DNA from: an uncultured Methanobrevibacter sp.
Lineage (GTDB): Archaea; Methanobacteriota; Methanobacteria; Methanobacteriales; Methanobacteriaceae
DNA length: 57,818 bases
Direction of reading: 5' to 3'
Assembly (NCBI GenBank): GCA_902771225.1
Contig: CACXWH010000008.1
Span: forward strand, 1-57,818
The translations under genes were made by a program, and so were the position numbers. This document shows positions 18,542-27,291 of the stretch, in pieces. The number at the start of each line of letters is the position of its first letter. Positions within the stretch are counted from its first letter, which is position 1. A model generated the notes under the pieces. It was given only the letters and a program-made list of their open reading frames with translations, was not told the DNA's origin and did no database searches.

Positions 18542-18662
18542 ATGAAAATCATTTCTGGGACATTGAATCAAATCAATAATTAAAAATGGCTTTCAGATGA
18601 AATAATAGTACAAACCTGACATTTCATGTCTTTAGGAGGCCAAATCAGTTGGGAGATTTCAG
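18542..18662 (+). pseudogene. Decayed copy of the 5' end of the exonuclease gene at 19579
   Basis: About 120 bases align by eye with the first ~125 bases of the ExoIII-like gene at 19579. Shared words include 'atgaaaat', 'aatcaaatcaataattaaa', 'gatgaaataatag', 'catttcatgtcttt' (compare 'tattttatgtctt') and 'caaatcag'. Several small indels and stops destroy the frame. It is a remnant of a partial duplication that now lies before the leftward gene 18740-19231. Confidence 0.7.
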
Positions 18663-18678
18663 ACCATTAGTGGATTAG

Positions 18679-18747
18679 TTAAGTGATTATTTGCCAATAA
18701 ATTCGTGATAAAAAACACTAAAATCACGAAAAAATATAATCACTTAA
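18679..18747. terminator. Nested inverted repeat, probable bidirectional terminator
   Basis: Outer arms ttaagtgattat (18679-18690) and ataatcacttaa (18736-18747) are perfectly complementary over 12 bases. Inner arms ttcgtgat (18702-18709) and atcacgaa (18723-18730) add an 8-base stem. The right outer arm contains the stop codon of the leftward gene (18740-18742). It probably ends that transcript; a protein-binding palindrome is the alternative. Confidence 0.6.
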
Positions 18748-19231
18748 GATCAAACATATGGTCATTCCTATTTAATTTGACGGAAGTATTGCCAATAACT
18801 TCAACATCTTTAACAAGAATACAGTTTTTAAATCCGCTGCCTAATGAATGGCTTTCAACAACAGTACATTTAATTATATTGTATTTTACATCATTTAAAT
18901 CAGTTCCATTATCGATAACGGGAATCTTTTCTGATTCTGTTTTATTCATCACGATAAATTCATGCCCTGTATCGTATATAAGATAATTGTTAATAGTTTC
19001 TAACCAGTCTCTTGTTTCGTTGTTGTTAAAATCACCAGGCTTTTTTTTAATAATATCAAGTTGCTTTTCTACCGGCAGGGGAGCATATCCATAAATCTTA
19101 AATTCGGTTTTTTCATTAGAATTTATTGGAGTGTTACTTCCATCGAATAAACCATCTAAAAGACCTGCACTAACTGCTGAAATGCTTAATATAAAAACAA
19201 TTGATGCAACCAGAATAATGTATTTTTTCAT
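18740..19231 (-). CDS. Secreted hypothetical protein
   Basis: 163 residues with a signal peptide 'KKYIILVASIVFILSISAVS' followed by 'AGLLDGLFDG'. The mature part (about 140 residues) has no motif I recognise. It contains 'DWLETINNYLIYDTGHEFIV' and a C-terminal stretch 'CTVVESHSLGSGFKNCILVK' with two Cys that could pair. The start at 19231 has AGGTG nine bases upstream; the GTG at 19243 overlaps that site. Predicted exported or surface-attached; function unknown. Confidence 0.65.
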   Translation of the reverse strand: MKKYIILVASIVFILSISAVSAGLLDGLFDGSNTPINSNEKTEFKIYGYAPLPVEKQLDIIKKKPGDFNNNETRDWLETINNYLIYDTGHEFIVMNKTESEKIPVIDNGTDLNDVKYNIIKCTVVESHSLGSGFKNCILVKDVEVIGNTSVKLNRNDHMFDLK

Positions 19232-19578
19232 TTTTTTCCACACCTGATGATTGAAGCAATATCCGTTTAATAACAGATTATAATTTTATTTTCCTTGTTT
19301 TTAAGTTTCATATTCCATCTATAAATATATGTCTATTTATTTTCGCATTTTTTAAGGAAAACCTAAATTAGTTATATTTTTTAATTTTTATTTTGAGGTT
19401 TTTTAAATCAAAAATATTGAGGATATCTGAGAAAATATTCATTTAAATAATTGGAAATTAATATAATAAAGTGTTTTCGGCAGTTTGAAAAAAGTCTTCA
19501 CTGGGGTTTGATTCGCATTAATTATATAATTTTATAAACAAACATAAATTATTAATATCATATTAACCTGGTGGTATA
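19232..19578. other. Divergent intergenic region
   Basis: About 350 AT-rich bases between divergently transcribed genes. It must hold both promoters; a TATA-like ttataaac lies about 40 bases before the exonuclease start. No gene was seen. Confidence 0.4.
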
Positions 19579-20835
19579 ATGAAAATTATTTCATGGAACA
19601 TAAATGGAATCAAATCAATAATTAAACAAGGATTTTTAGATGAGATAATAGCTCAAAAACCGGATATTTTATGTCTTCAGGAAGTCAAATCAGATGAAAT
19701 TCCTGAAATTGACGGCTATATTGCATATAACAATCCTGCTTTGGAAAATAGTAATTTTTATGGAACGGCAATCTATACGAAAATCGAACCTATTTCTCTT
19801 AGAAAAGGCTTTGGAGATAAGGAGTTTGACAGTGAAGGAAGAGTAATGAGGATGGAATTTGAAAATTTCAATCTCTTTAACGTTTATGCACCTTCAGGTG
19901 CTAAATCTGAAGAACGACTAAACCGCAAATACAGATTCTATGATGAATTTACAAAGTATGTTTATAAATCAAACAAGCCTTCGGTAATCTGTGGTGATTT
20001 CAACAGGATTTCTGCTGAAATTGATGCTAAAAATCCTAAAAATATTAAAAACAAATCCGGTTTCATGCCGGAAGAACAGGAATGGTTTAAGGAAATTTTA
20101 ACAAGATATGTTGATGCATTTAGAAAGTTTCATAAAGATGGTGACAATTTCACATGGTGGCCTAACAGGAAAGGATTTAGGCAGGAAAATAAGGGCTATA
20201 GATTTGACTATTTTTTAGTTTCGAAAAGTTTTTCAAAAACACTTACTGACTCGTATATTCTAAAAGACCAATTAGGTTCAGATCATGCACCTATTGTGTT
20301 AGAATTAAATTCCTGTCCAGTATGTGGCATAGTTAACAATGTTGATAATGAATACTGTTACCACTGTGGAATTAAATTAATAGAAAGTGAAGAGGAAGAT
20401 GAGGTTCGCTTGGATAAATTGGAAATTCCAAAGGATAAAATAATTCTTCTGGATTTAAACTATACATTAATAGCAAATTCAAAGGAAATAAAATACATGG
20501 CTTTGGATGAAAAAATCAAAAATCAGAAATATGAAAGCGAATTAATTGATTTGATAAAGGACAATTATGTTATATTAATAACAGCCAGCCCATACAAAAG
20601 AAGCCATAAAATACTAAGAGACATTAAGGAAAAAACAGGCTTTGTTGTAGATGAATCCTTTTGGAACTTTGGCCGTCAGCCGCCCGTATTAAAAAAATAC
20701 TGGGTGGAAACGGAAGTCATACCTAGACACGGCGCTGATATGGATAAATATCTGGCTATTGAGTCAAACCCGGCAACCAGACGAATGTATAAAAAACTTG
20801 GAATAGAGGCAAGACCTAAAAGCGACTTTATTTAA
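19579..20835 (+). CDS. Exonuclease III family nuclease fused to a zinc ribbon and a HAD-like domain
   Basis: 418 residues. Residues 1-245 form an ExoIII/AP-endonuclease (EEP) domain: 'MKIISWNINGIKS', 'LCLQEVKSDE' (metal-binding Glu), 'VICGDFNRISAEIDAKNPKN', 'NKGYRFDYFLVS' and the terminal 'GSDHAP' catalytic motif. The family cleaves DNA at abasic sites and removes 3' blocks. After it come a zinc ribbon 'CPVCGIVNNVDNEYCYHCG' (about 247-265), an acidic linker, and about 130 residues that look like a HAD-type fold ('IILLDLNYTLIANS' in the place of DxDxT, 'VILITASPYKRSHKI'). The nucleophile position is Asp but the second Asp is Asn, so phosphatase activity is uncertain. A normal ExoIII ends after SDHAP, so this is a fusion. 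GGTGG precedes the ATG. The TPR-HIRAN gene follows after 42 bases. Confidence 0.88.
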   Translation: MKIISWNINGIKSIIKQGFLDEIIAQKPDILCLQEVKSDEIPEIDGYIAYNNPALENSNFYGTAIYTKIEPISLRKGFGDKEFDSEGRVMRMEFENFNLFNVYAPSGAKSEERLNRKYRFYDEFTKYVYKSNKPSVICGDFNRISAEIDAKNPKNIKNKSGFMPEEQEWFKEILTRYVDAFRKFHKDGDNFTWWPNRKGFRQENKGYRFDYFLVSKSFSKTLTDSYILKDQLGSDHAPIVLELNSCPVCGIVNNVDNEYCYHCGIKLIESEEEDEVRLDKLEIPKDKIILLDLNYTLIANSKEIKYMALDEKIKNQKYESELIDLIKDNYVILITASPYKRSHKILRDIKEKTGFVVDESFWNFGRQPPVLKKYWVETEVIPRHGADMDKYLAIESNPATRRMYKKLGIEARPKSDFI

Positions 20836-20877
20836 TGATTTGGATGAATTGTAAATAATTAAGGTAATGGTGATTTT

Positions 20878-21771
20878 ATGACTTGGGAATGGAAAATAGG
20901 TGATCCTGTTGATGATGCCAACGGCGGCACTATGGATGCTCAAAATTGGCATGGTGATTATTATTTTGAGGAAGACAATCGTGATGAGGCTAGAATTAAT
21001 AATTCCAAAAGCAATCAATATTCAAAAAAAGCATGGGATTATTATATGGATTTTAAGGATGAAAAGGCACTTCATTATATTAACATGGCTTTGGATTTGG
21101 ATGAGAGAAATTCAAATAACTGGAACATAAAAGGTCTTATTTTGGCGAGTCTTAAAAGATATGAAGAATCACAGGAATGTTTTGATAAATCACTGCAGTT
21201 ATATCCGGATAATATAGTTTATGACAATAAGGCAAGGATGCTTCTTAAATGGTCAGCCAACTTACTTCAAGAGTCAAAAAATGTATCAAACGGTTTGAAT
21301 AAACTTCAAAAAGCAGAGGAAAAAATCATAAAAGCAATAAATACTCTTCCTGGTGAAAACACAGAAGAGATTCTCGACAGGTATCTTAATCAAAGAGATA
21401 CTGTCAGTTATTATATTGACTATGAAAAGGAATATCAGAATAATCTTGAAATTTTAAAAGCATGTGATAAATATGATTTATTCACAATCACCGGAACAAA
21501 ATTTTATGAATACAGTAAAAAACTTTATCCCGGTGCGCCTTTGAAGCTTTTAAAGGAGCCTGATAATGAATTTGATAGTGATGCAATTGCCGTATATTTC
21601 GGTGATGAAAAAGTCGGTTATGTGGCAAACAGTGACTATACAAAACATGAGCTGACAGCATCAGCATCCGAACTGCAGGATAAAGTTCCGGATAGTATTA
21701 AAGCCGAATATTTATTTTTTTTAAGCAGATATTCACCTGTACAATTCAATATCGGAAAAATAATCAGATAA
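20878..21771 (+). CDS. TPR and HIRAN domain protein with N-terminal 'EWKIGDP' signature
   Basis: 297 residues. The N-terminus 'MTWEWKIGDPVDDANGG' and 'MDAQNWHGDYYFEEDN' match the protein at 8928. TPR helices lie at about 45-115 ('AWDYYMDFKDEKALHYINMA', 'GLILASLKRYEESQECFDKS'). A C-terminal HIRAN domain lies at about 200-297 ('LFTITGTKFYEYSKKL', 'DSDAIAVYFGDEKVGYVANS'). It is a shorter version of the 8928 protein without the long middle region. GGTGAT precedes the ATG. Its place 42 bases after an ExoIII-like nuclease gene suggests cotranscription and supports a link to DNA ends or lesions. Confidence 0.8.
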   Translation: MTWEWKIGDPVDDANGGTMDAQNWHGDYYFEEDNRDEARINNSKSNQYSKKAWDYYMDFKDEKALHYINMALDLDERNSNNWNIKGLILASLKRYEESQECFDKSLQLYPDNIVYDNKARMLLKWSANLLQESKNVSNGLNKLQKAEEKIIKAINTLPGENTEEILDRYLNQRDTVSYYIDYEKEYQNNLEILKACDKYDLFTITGTKFYEYSKKLYPGAPLKLLKEPDNEFDSDAIAVYFGDEKVGYVANSDYTKHELTASASELQDKVPDSIKAEYLFFLSRYSPVQFNIGKIIR

Positions 21772-21934
21772 GTTTAAAGTAAATATCGCTCACTTTCTTA
21801 AAAGCATTGAAATCAACGGCAAAGAGTAGCTTACAAACACCACTAATCTAAGAACTTAAAAGCACAAGAGATATTAAAGATTGCAAATCAATGTAATATT
21901 AAGGATGTTATAAAAAATTTAGGAGGATGGTTAA

Positions 21935-23635
21935 ATGGATAAAGCAGAAATTGAAAAAACACGAAATTTTATTAAGAATAATCTGGCACAGGAATCCCGC
22001 ATAACTGACAGATTTTTTAAAGAGGCAAAAAGAAATCATCTGGGAGATGATTTTGAAAATTATGTTTTAAGAGATGAATTCAGCAAGGATGCAGACAGAA
22101 TCGTTTATACAAAATCTTTCAGAAGACTTGAACATAAGGAACAGGTATACTCAAATAAACTGGGAGACCACTACAGAACCAGGTTAACTCACAGTCTTGA
22201 AGTTGCACAGATTTCCAAAAGCATCTGCAGAAATCTGGGCTTGAATGAAAATCTCTCAATGTCAATTGCATTGGGCCACGACATTGGACACGCTCCATTT
22301 GGCCATTCCGGAGAAAGGGTTCTGGATGATATCATGAGGGGAAATGATGATCTTGGAGGCAAGCTCAATTTTCTCATTGATTACGGCGGATTCAAACATA
22401 ATTTCAATGGTTTGAAAATTGTTGAAATCGTTGAAAAGAGAAACGAAAGGCCGGGGCTTAATTTAACATGGCAAACCCTGGACGGAATATTGAAACATAC
22501 CGATGTGATTAAAAAAGATAAAAGATGGGATTTGACCCGATTCGTCAGAGATGCATCAAAGTATGAAAGCATAATGTATTATGATTATTTTGATGATGAA
22601 AGCCGTCCTGAATATCCATTTTCCTTAACTATGGAAGGTCAGGTTGCTGCTATTTCTGATGAAATTGCTCAAAGAGAACATGATTTGGATGACAGTCTAC
22701 TGGACGGGGATTTATATCGCATTGAAGATCTGGCAGGTCAGATTAACAGTATTATTGAAGACATTAAAAAAGACTCTTCCATTAAAGAGTGCAGCGGCTA
22801 TGACCTTTTCAGGGCTTTGGAGTTAGAACTGGCTCAATTGGGAAGAATTGATAATCATGTGAAGTGGCATGCAATGACAAGCACAATCATTTCATACTTC
22901 ATTATAGATGTCTCTCAAAACTCTATGAGAAATGTCAGTGATATTTTTAATTTTGATGAGGTGATATCAGTCGATGAGAATAACCGCAAACACATTATAA
23001 AAAATCTGGTTTACTTTTCACAGGCTGCAGAGAAATTTTTCACCGAAATCGATGAGTTTGTTGAAAACAGAATTATCAATTCATTCAATGTTAACCGATA
23101 CGACGGCAAGGGAAAGTATATATTAAGAAAGCTTTTCAAGGCATACTACGAAAATCCAAGACAGATGCCGAGAAAAGAACTGGTGAATCTTGTAAAAAAC
23201 ATTAAAAAGACTGTGGATTCATTTCCACATCTAAAAGATGATAATAAGCATTTTGACGTTGATTTGGAAGAGCTTTATGAAATAGATGAAAGCAATGTTG
23301 ATATAAGGAATCTGAAAAACATTCTCGATTGTGTGAAGTTAAACGTGTCTGTTAATGAATTTTCAGGCATTTTAAATTTTGCAGGCCATATTTTAAATGA
23401 AACGGATATTAAATACAGTGATTTTAAAACAAAGGATGAAGGAATGTTAAATGTCATGTTAAACTACTGCAATCAGCATTCTCTTGATAAACTTGAAGGA
23501 AATGATTTTTTAATGACTTTAAAACTTTTAAATGAGCTTCACTATGTTTATATGGCTGCAATTTGCGAATACATATCTCAGATGACTGATGATTTTGCGA
23601 TGAAAGAATATCGTGATTTGTATTTTGACCATTAG
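21935..23635 (+). CDS. dgt: dGTP triphosphohydrolase (HD domain)
   Basis: 566 residues. It hydrolyses dGTP (or other dNTPs) to the nucleoside and triphosphate. The N-terminal HD domain shows 'SKDADRIVYTKSFRRLEHKEQV', 'RTRLTHSLEVAQI' (His86) and 'GHDIGHAPFGHSGE' (His115-Asp116), which supply the metal ligands. The C-terminal half is helical with 'MEGQVAAISDEIAQREHDLDD', the downstream Asp region typical of Dgt. Length fits the long Dgt subfamily. A strong GGAGG lies nine bases before the ATG. In bacteria such enzymes limit phage by dNTP depletion, but here it may simply be nucleotide homeostasis. It is monocistronic. Confidence 0.9.
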   Translation: MDKAEIEKTRNFIKNNLAQESRITDRFFKEAKRNHLGDDFENYVLRDEFSKDADRIVYTKSFRRLEHKEQVYSNKLGDHYRTRLTHSLEVAQISKSICRNLGLNENLSMSIALGHDIGHAPFGHSGERVLDDIMRGNDDLGGKLNFLIDYGGFKHNFNGLKIVEIVEKRNERPGLNLTWQTLDGILKHTDVIKKDKRWDLTRFVRDASKYESIMYYDYFDDESRPEYPFSLTMEGQVAAISDEIAQREHDLDDSLLDGDLYRIEDLAGQINSIIEDIKKDSSIKECSGYDLFRALELELAQLGRIDNHVKWHAMTSTIISYFIIDVSQNSMRNVSDIFNFDEVISVDENNRKHIIKNLVYFSQAAEKFFTEIDEFVENRIINSFNVNRYDGKGKYILRKLFKAYYENPRQMPRKELVNLVKNIKKTVDSFPHLKDDNKHFDVDLEELYEIDESNVDIRNLKNILDCVKLNVSVNEFSGILNFAGHILNETDIKYSDFKTKDEGMLNVMLNYCNQHSLDKLEGNDFLMTLKLLNELHYVYMAAICEYISQMTDDFAMKEYRDLYFDH

Positions 23636-23794
23636 GAATTTGGTTAATAAAATGGCTGTCAATCATATCTAATTCAAAACCTTCAACTACAAAGGAAACA
23701 CAATAGATGAAGCTTTAGCCATTAGTTGACTTTACTGATGAACGATAACTTAGGTTTGAGTTGGGAAAGTACAAACAAATAAGCATTAAGATTC

Positions 23795-24162
23795 ATGAAT
23801 CCCATTCCCAAAAAAGTGAAAGTTCAAAAATATGGCATATATTCTGCTAAAAGCTATTTGTTTGTTGTGGATGAATTCGATGATATTAAGGAATGGTTGG
23901 AAAGGAGTGCAGTCTGAAAAGACCTGCAAGATGATTTACGCCGCGATAGTGAAGTCTGATGTGAAAACTGAGATATGGATGATGTCTTGTATGTATTGTA
24001 TCCTGCACTAGAAAGACTCATAAGCCGGAATTTCTTTTATGCAGCTTTAAAAAATCTGATTGATCTTGGGGTAATGGAATGTGTAAATCCTGATTAAGAG
24101 ATGGCAGAATGTATAGAATAGCCGAAAAGGGTGAAAGGTACCTGGACTTCTATAAATTATGA
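23795..24162 (+). pseudogene. Decayed winged-helix-type regulator
   Basis: Two reading fragments can be joined across frameshifts. The first is a 40-residue piece (23795-23917) containing 'KVQKYGIYSAKSYLFVVDEF'. The second is a C-terminal piece with 'LERLISRNFFYAALKNLIDL' and, after a shift, 'RDGRMYRIAEKGERYLDFYK' ending at 24162. The second piece has the look of a winged helix ('G.MYRIAEKGERYL' is a typical wing/last-helix pattern). Several stops interrupt it. The original function was probably transcriptional regulation. Confidence 0.5.
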
Positions 24163-24589
24163 TTTCAATTGGACAACATGTATTATTCCAGTTTGAAAAT
24201 TAAAACCAAAAACGTAAAGGGCACTGTTAATGTGAAAACCATTCCATTAAATTAAAAATAAAATGATTGCTATGGATTATATTGTTCATTTATCATTGGA
24301 AACATAAGCTATTCTCCAAGCAACTATCATAAGTGAAAGTAACATCCCGATACAATATAATTAAATTTGAAATGACATATGGGTTCAAAGTTATAGTGTA
24401 GAATACCGCAAAAATATAGTATGAAAAAGCACAAATTTGTAGTGTAGAATACCGCAAAAATATAGTTTAGAGTCTGTCCAATAAATAATTTTTTTATTCA
24501 CAACTTATGCCCATAACTTTATATTATCATTAAACTAAACCTTATATTAAATATCAAACGATATTAAAATTGATATGGGATTGATTGTT
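24163..24589. other. Intergenic debris before the TPR-HIRAN gene
   Basis: It holds a 25-codon ORF from about 24178 with no ribosome-binding site, the two 27-base direct repeats listed separately, and a segment from about 24471 (gagtctgtccaataaat) that resembles an IS end but has no partner in view. A TATA-like tract lies at 24541-24552 before the next gene. Confidence 0.35.
24394..24466. repeat. Two identical 27-base direct repeats 19 bases apart
   Basis: Copies at 24394-24420 and 24440-24466 are identical (core gtagaataccgcaaaaatat). With only two copies and a 19-base gap it is not a CRISPR array. It could be a protein-binding iteron, a duplication scar or the edge of a lost element. Confidence 0.7.
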
Positions 24590-25978
24590 ATGGGATACTG
24601 TTCATGCGGCAATTGGGTTGATGAAGGAGATATCTGCAGTCACTGTGGAGGCGGCGGAGGTTATGATGATACAGATGAAGATGAAGACGAAATAGAATTC
24701 AACGATTATGAAATCTATTGCAGGCAAGCCAGGATCTGCTCTATAAAGGAAGACCATTCAATTGCAATAAAATTCTATAATGAAGCATTAAGATGCACAT
24801 GGGTAATTCCTCAAAAATGCTTTGTGTTATCTGCTATTGCAGGTGAATATGAAGCGATTGAAGACTATGATTCGGCAGAAAAGTACTGGAAAAAATGCAT
24901 TTCACTTGAATACTCCCGCGGGCGTTATGCTGATTCAATAAATATTGCAGGCAGAGGCGATTTTTTATACCGCAGAGGCCGCTTTAAAGAAGCCATTGAC
25001 ACATATGAAAAAGTATTTGAATCCCTGAAAGCAGTAAACGGTAATCAATTTGGCGGGGATAAGTTAAAAATTTGTGCAAGAACAGCCCATTTCATCATTG
25101 ATTCATATGATATGCTTGAAAAAGATAATCAGAAAGAAAAATATCATAATGAATTAAAACATGGGATTGAGAAGTTTATTTCAACGCAAAGACATTTTAA
25201 GGGTAATGTAATCGCAGATTTTCTATCCGAAAAAGCCTGGAAGCTATATGAAGATGATGGCATAGCTGATGAAGCACTGATTATTATGGATTCTGCTATT
25301 GAAATGCGTTTTAATCCTCCTGCAGAATACTACAACATAAAAGCAATAATTCTGGATGAAAATCATCAATATGAAGAAGCATTAATATATTATGATGCGG
25401 CATTATCCAAAAAGCCCTCTAATGAAACATTTTTAAAAAACAAAGCAGGATGTATTAAAGCAAAATTATATATGGGTGTGCTTTTTCATAGAACAAAACC
25501 TCAGGATCTGGACTTAATCGATGAAGCAATAAAAATACTTCCTGAAAATTGTGATAGAGGATCATATTTTCAACTTAAAGGAGACATTTTAGACCAGCTG
25601 GGCGAGCCCGTAGAAGCAAGTATCACTCGTGCTCTTGGAGCTGAACGCTATGATGAAGTGAAAATGGCAGAAAAACAGCTGAAAAAATTAAAACCCACTG
25701 AAACATACATCAACATTACAGGAATTGACTACTACCAAGGTTTTGCACCCTTTAAGGAAGGAACAGTTGCTGATTTAATTACCGAGCCCGACAATCCCCA
25801 TGACCCCAACGCAATACGCGTTGAAATCAACGGCGAAACAGTAGGTTATGTTGCAAACAGCGAATATACGCTAATCTGGGAGGTCAAAAGCGCAACAGAT
25901 ATTAAAGATACCAATTCCAGACATGCGGAAGTACAATTCATCCTGTTAAATAATTGGGTTATTGCAAAACTGATTTAA
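24590..25978 (+). CDS. Zinc ribbon, TPR and HIRAN domain protein
   Basis: About 462 residues. The N-terminal zinc ribbon 'CSCGNWVDEGDICSHCG' replaces the 'EWKIGDP' signature of its relatives. Five or more TPR-like helix pairs follow (about 40-365: 'AIKFYNEALRC', 'RGRFKEAIDTYEKVFESLKA', 'HQYEEALIYYDAALSKKPSN'). A C-terminal HIRAN domain lies at about 370-462 ('TYINITGIDYYQGF', 'PHDPNAIRVEINGETVGYVA'). The start is uncertain between 24575 and 24590; 24590 places the zinc ribbon at the very N-terminus. The next zinc-ribbon gene follows after 14 bases. It is predicted to be a cytoplasmic scaffold that recognises DNA through HIRAN; this is inference. Confidence 0.78.
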   Translation: MGYCSCGNWVDEGDICSHCGGGGGYDDTDEDEDEIEFNDYEIYCRQARICSIKEDHSIAIKFYNEALRCTWVIPQKCFVLSAIAGEYEAIEDYDSAEKYWKKCISLEYSRGRYADSINIAGRGDFLYRRGRFKEAIDTYEKVFESLKAVNGNQFGGDKLKICARTAHFIIDSYDMLEKDNQKEKYHNELKHGIEKFISTQRHFKGNVIADFLSEKAWKLYEDDGIADEALIIMDSAIEMRFNPPAEYYNIKAIILDENHQYEEALIYYDAALSKKPSNETFLKNKAGCIKAKLYMGVLFHRTKPQDLDLIDEAIKILPENCDRGSYFQLKGDILDQLGEPVEASITRALGAERYDEVKMAEKQLKKLKPTETYINITGIDYYQGFAPFKEGTVADLITEPDNPHDPNAIRVEINGETVGYVANSEYTLIWEVKSATDIKDTNSRHAEVQFILLNNWVIAKLI

Positions 25979-25992
25979 GAGAGGTGTCAAGT

Positions 25993-26295
25993 ATGAAATG
26001 TCCATTTTGCCGAGAAAACCTGATTGAAGGGGATTTGAGATGTCCCAACTGCCGGGGTCTTGCTATTGATTTTGATTATTTTGAAAATATGGATAAGATG
26101 AGAGAAAAGTATTCCAAATCAAGTCTTTCAGACCTCTCCAGAGAAAAACTGACTTTTGATGAGATTGTAACCATTTATACCTACATTGAAAGGGCAGACC
26201 ACCACGGCGGTGACGGTGAAGTTTCAGATGAATGCAGAGAGGATGGAACCTACTCCAACCTATCCAAAAGATTAAAGGAAATAAAAAACGGATAA
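25993..26295 (+). CDS. Small zinc-ribbon protein
   Basis: 100 residues from the ATG at 25993, six bases after GAGGTG; the longer frame from 25954 overlaps the upstream gene. The zinc ribbon is 'CPFCRENLIEGDLRCPNCR' at 3-21, followed by a helical, charged region ('LSDLSREKLTFDEIVTIYTY'). Probably cotranscribed with the TPR-HIRAN gene. Function unknown. Confidence 0.65.
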   Translation: MKCPFCRENLIEGDLRCPNCRGLAIDFDYFENMDKMREKYSKSSLSDLSREKLTFDEIVTIYTYIERADHHGGDGEVSDECREDGTYSNLSKRLKEIKNG

Positions 26296-26352
26296 TATTC
26301 ACAAATTCAATTCAATATCGCAAGAATATTATGTGAGTATGGGATTAATGAG

Positions 26353-27249
26353 ATGATGAATATGAAAAATTCTGATGAAAAGATGGATGAATTAAAGAAT
26401 TTGAAAATCCCTGAAGAAAAGATAGAAGAATTAATGAAAGAATGTGCAGCGGATAATTCAAGACTGGAAGACTTAATAAAAGAGATGGATGAAGGTCTTG
26501 TAGATTCTAAAAAAAGAGAAGAATTTCTTGAGTTATTTAAGAAATCAAATTTACATATGCCGGTTATTTTAGGTGAAGAATGCTTTGATGATATTGAAAA
26601 TTTTGAACCGGGCAAAATTCGAACTACTGGTGAAAATTCTGGATTTAATATAAATTACATAAAATTGGATGGGGATGAGAAAGCAGTTCCTCTTTTCACA
26701 AGCAGTGAGCTGATGGAAAGCACAGGTCTTAAAAGTTCAACTATTGTTCTTTTCATGAGTGATTTAGCAGATATGTTAAAACAAACTAATAGGTATTCGT
26801 GGGTTTTAATTAATCCATTCACTGATTTGGATATCCATATGCCAATAGAATCATTTTTAGGTTTATTTAATGAAATGACTCTTGAGCAAAAGGAAGCTAT
26901 GGATAAAATTCTATTTCTCTTAAAAACCCAATCTATTATAATTGACCAAAATATTAAAGTTGTTTTTAGATGTGAGGAAGATGTCATGAAAGAACAGGCT
27001 GTTAATAGGGTATTTGTTCCTGATATTCCGTTTAAGGCTAGCTCTTTTCCAGATTTTCAAAAAGAATTAAAATATACAAATATAATTTTAATTCCAAAAA
27101 ATAAAAGAATATTATATTTGGGGGGAATTGTGGATAAGGATGTATTTGATACAGTTATTGCACCTGAAACTGAATTTGAATTTGTTGAAGAACTAGATGA
27201 GTTTACCAGGGTTTGGGGTGTTGGAAAGCAACCATTTTATGATGATTAG
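26353..27249 (+). CDS. SseB-domain protein
   Basis: 298 residues. A charged coiled N-terminus (about 1-60, Lys/Glu-rich) precedes an SseB-like domain (about 60-160: 'EEFLELFKKSNLHMPVI', 'KAVPLFTSSELMESTG', 'WVLINPFTDLDIHMP'). A second domain (about 175-290) contains 'GIVDKDVFDTVIAPETEFEF', like the SseB C-terminal part. SseB domains occur widely outside secretion systems and their role there is unknown. The start could also be 26362, which has GAGATGA just upstream. No partner gene is evident. Confidence 0.7.
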   Translation: MMNMKNSDEKMDELKNLKIPEEKIEELMKECAADNSRLEDLIKEMDEGLVDSKKREEFLELFKKSNLHMPVILGEECFDDIENFEPGKIRTTGENSGFNINYIKLDGDEKAVPLFTSSELMESTGLKSSTIVLFMSDLADMLKQTNRYSWVLINPFTDLDIHMPIESFLGLFNEMTLEQKEAMDKILFLLKTQSIIIDQNIKVVFRCEEDVMKEQAVNRVFVPDIPFKASSFPDFQKELKYTNIILIPKNKRILYLGGIVDKDVFDTVIAPETEFEFVEELDEFTRVWGVGKQPFYDD

Positions 27250-27291
27250 AATGGAAAAATAAGTAAGTTAAAGAAGATTACAAGTAAATAA

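Noticed and set aside
21772-21934. Possible remnant peptide ('AQEILKIANQCNIKDVIKNL') before dgt
   Set aside because: It has no start codon context and overlaps the ribosome-binding region of dgt; no family recognised.
21935-23635. dGTPase as part of the defence island
   Set aside because: It lies 9 kb from the island among ordinary genes and has no accessory partner, so a housekeeping role is simpler.
24394-24466. Possible CRISPR array
   Set aside because: Only two repeat copies with a 19-base gap, in degenerate DNA, and far from the cas genes.
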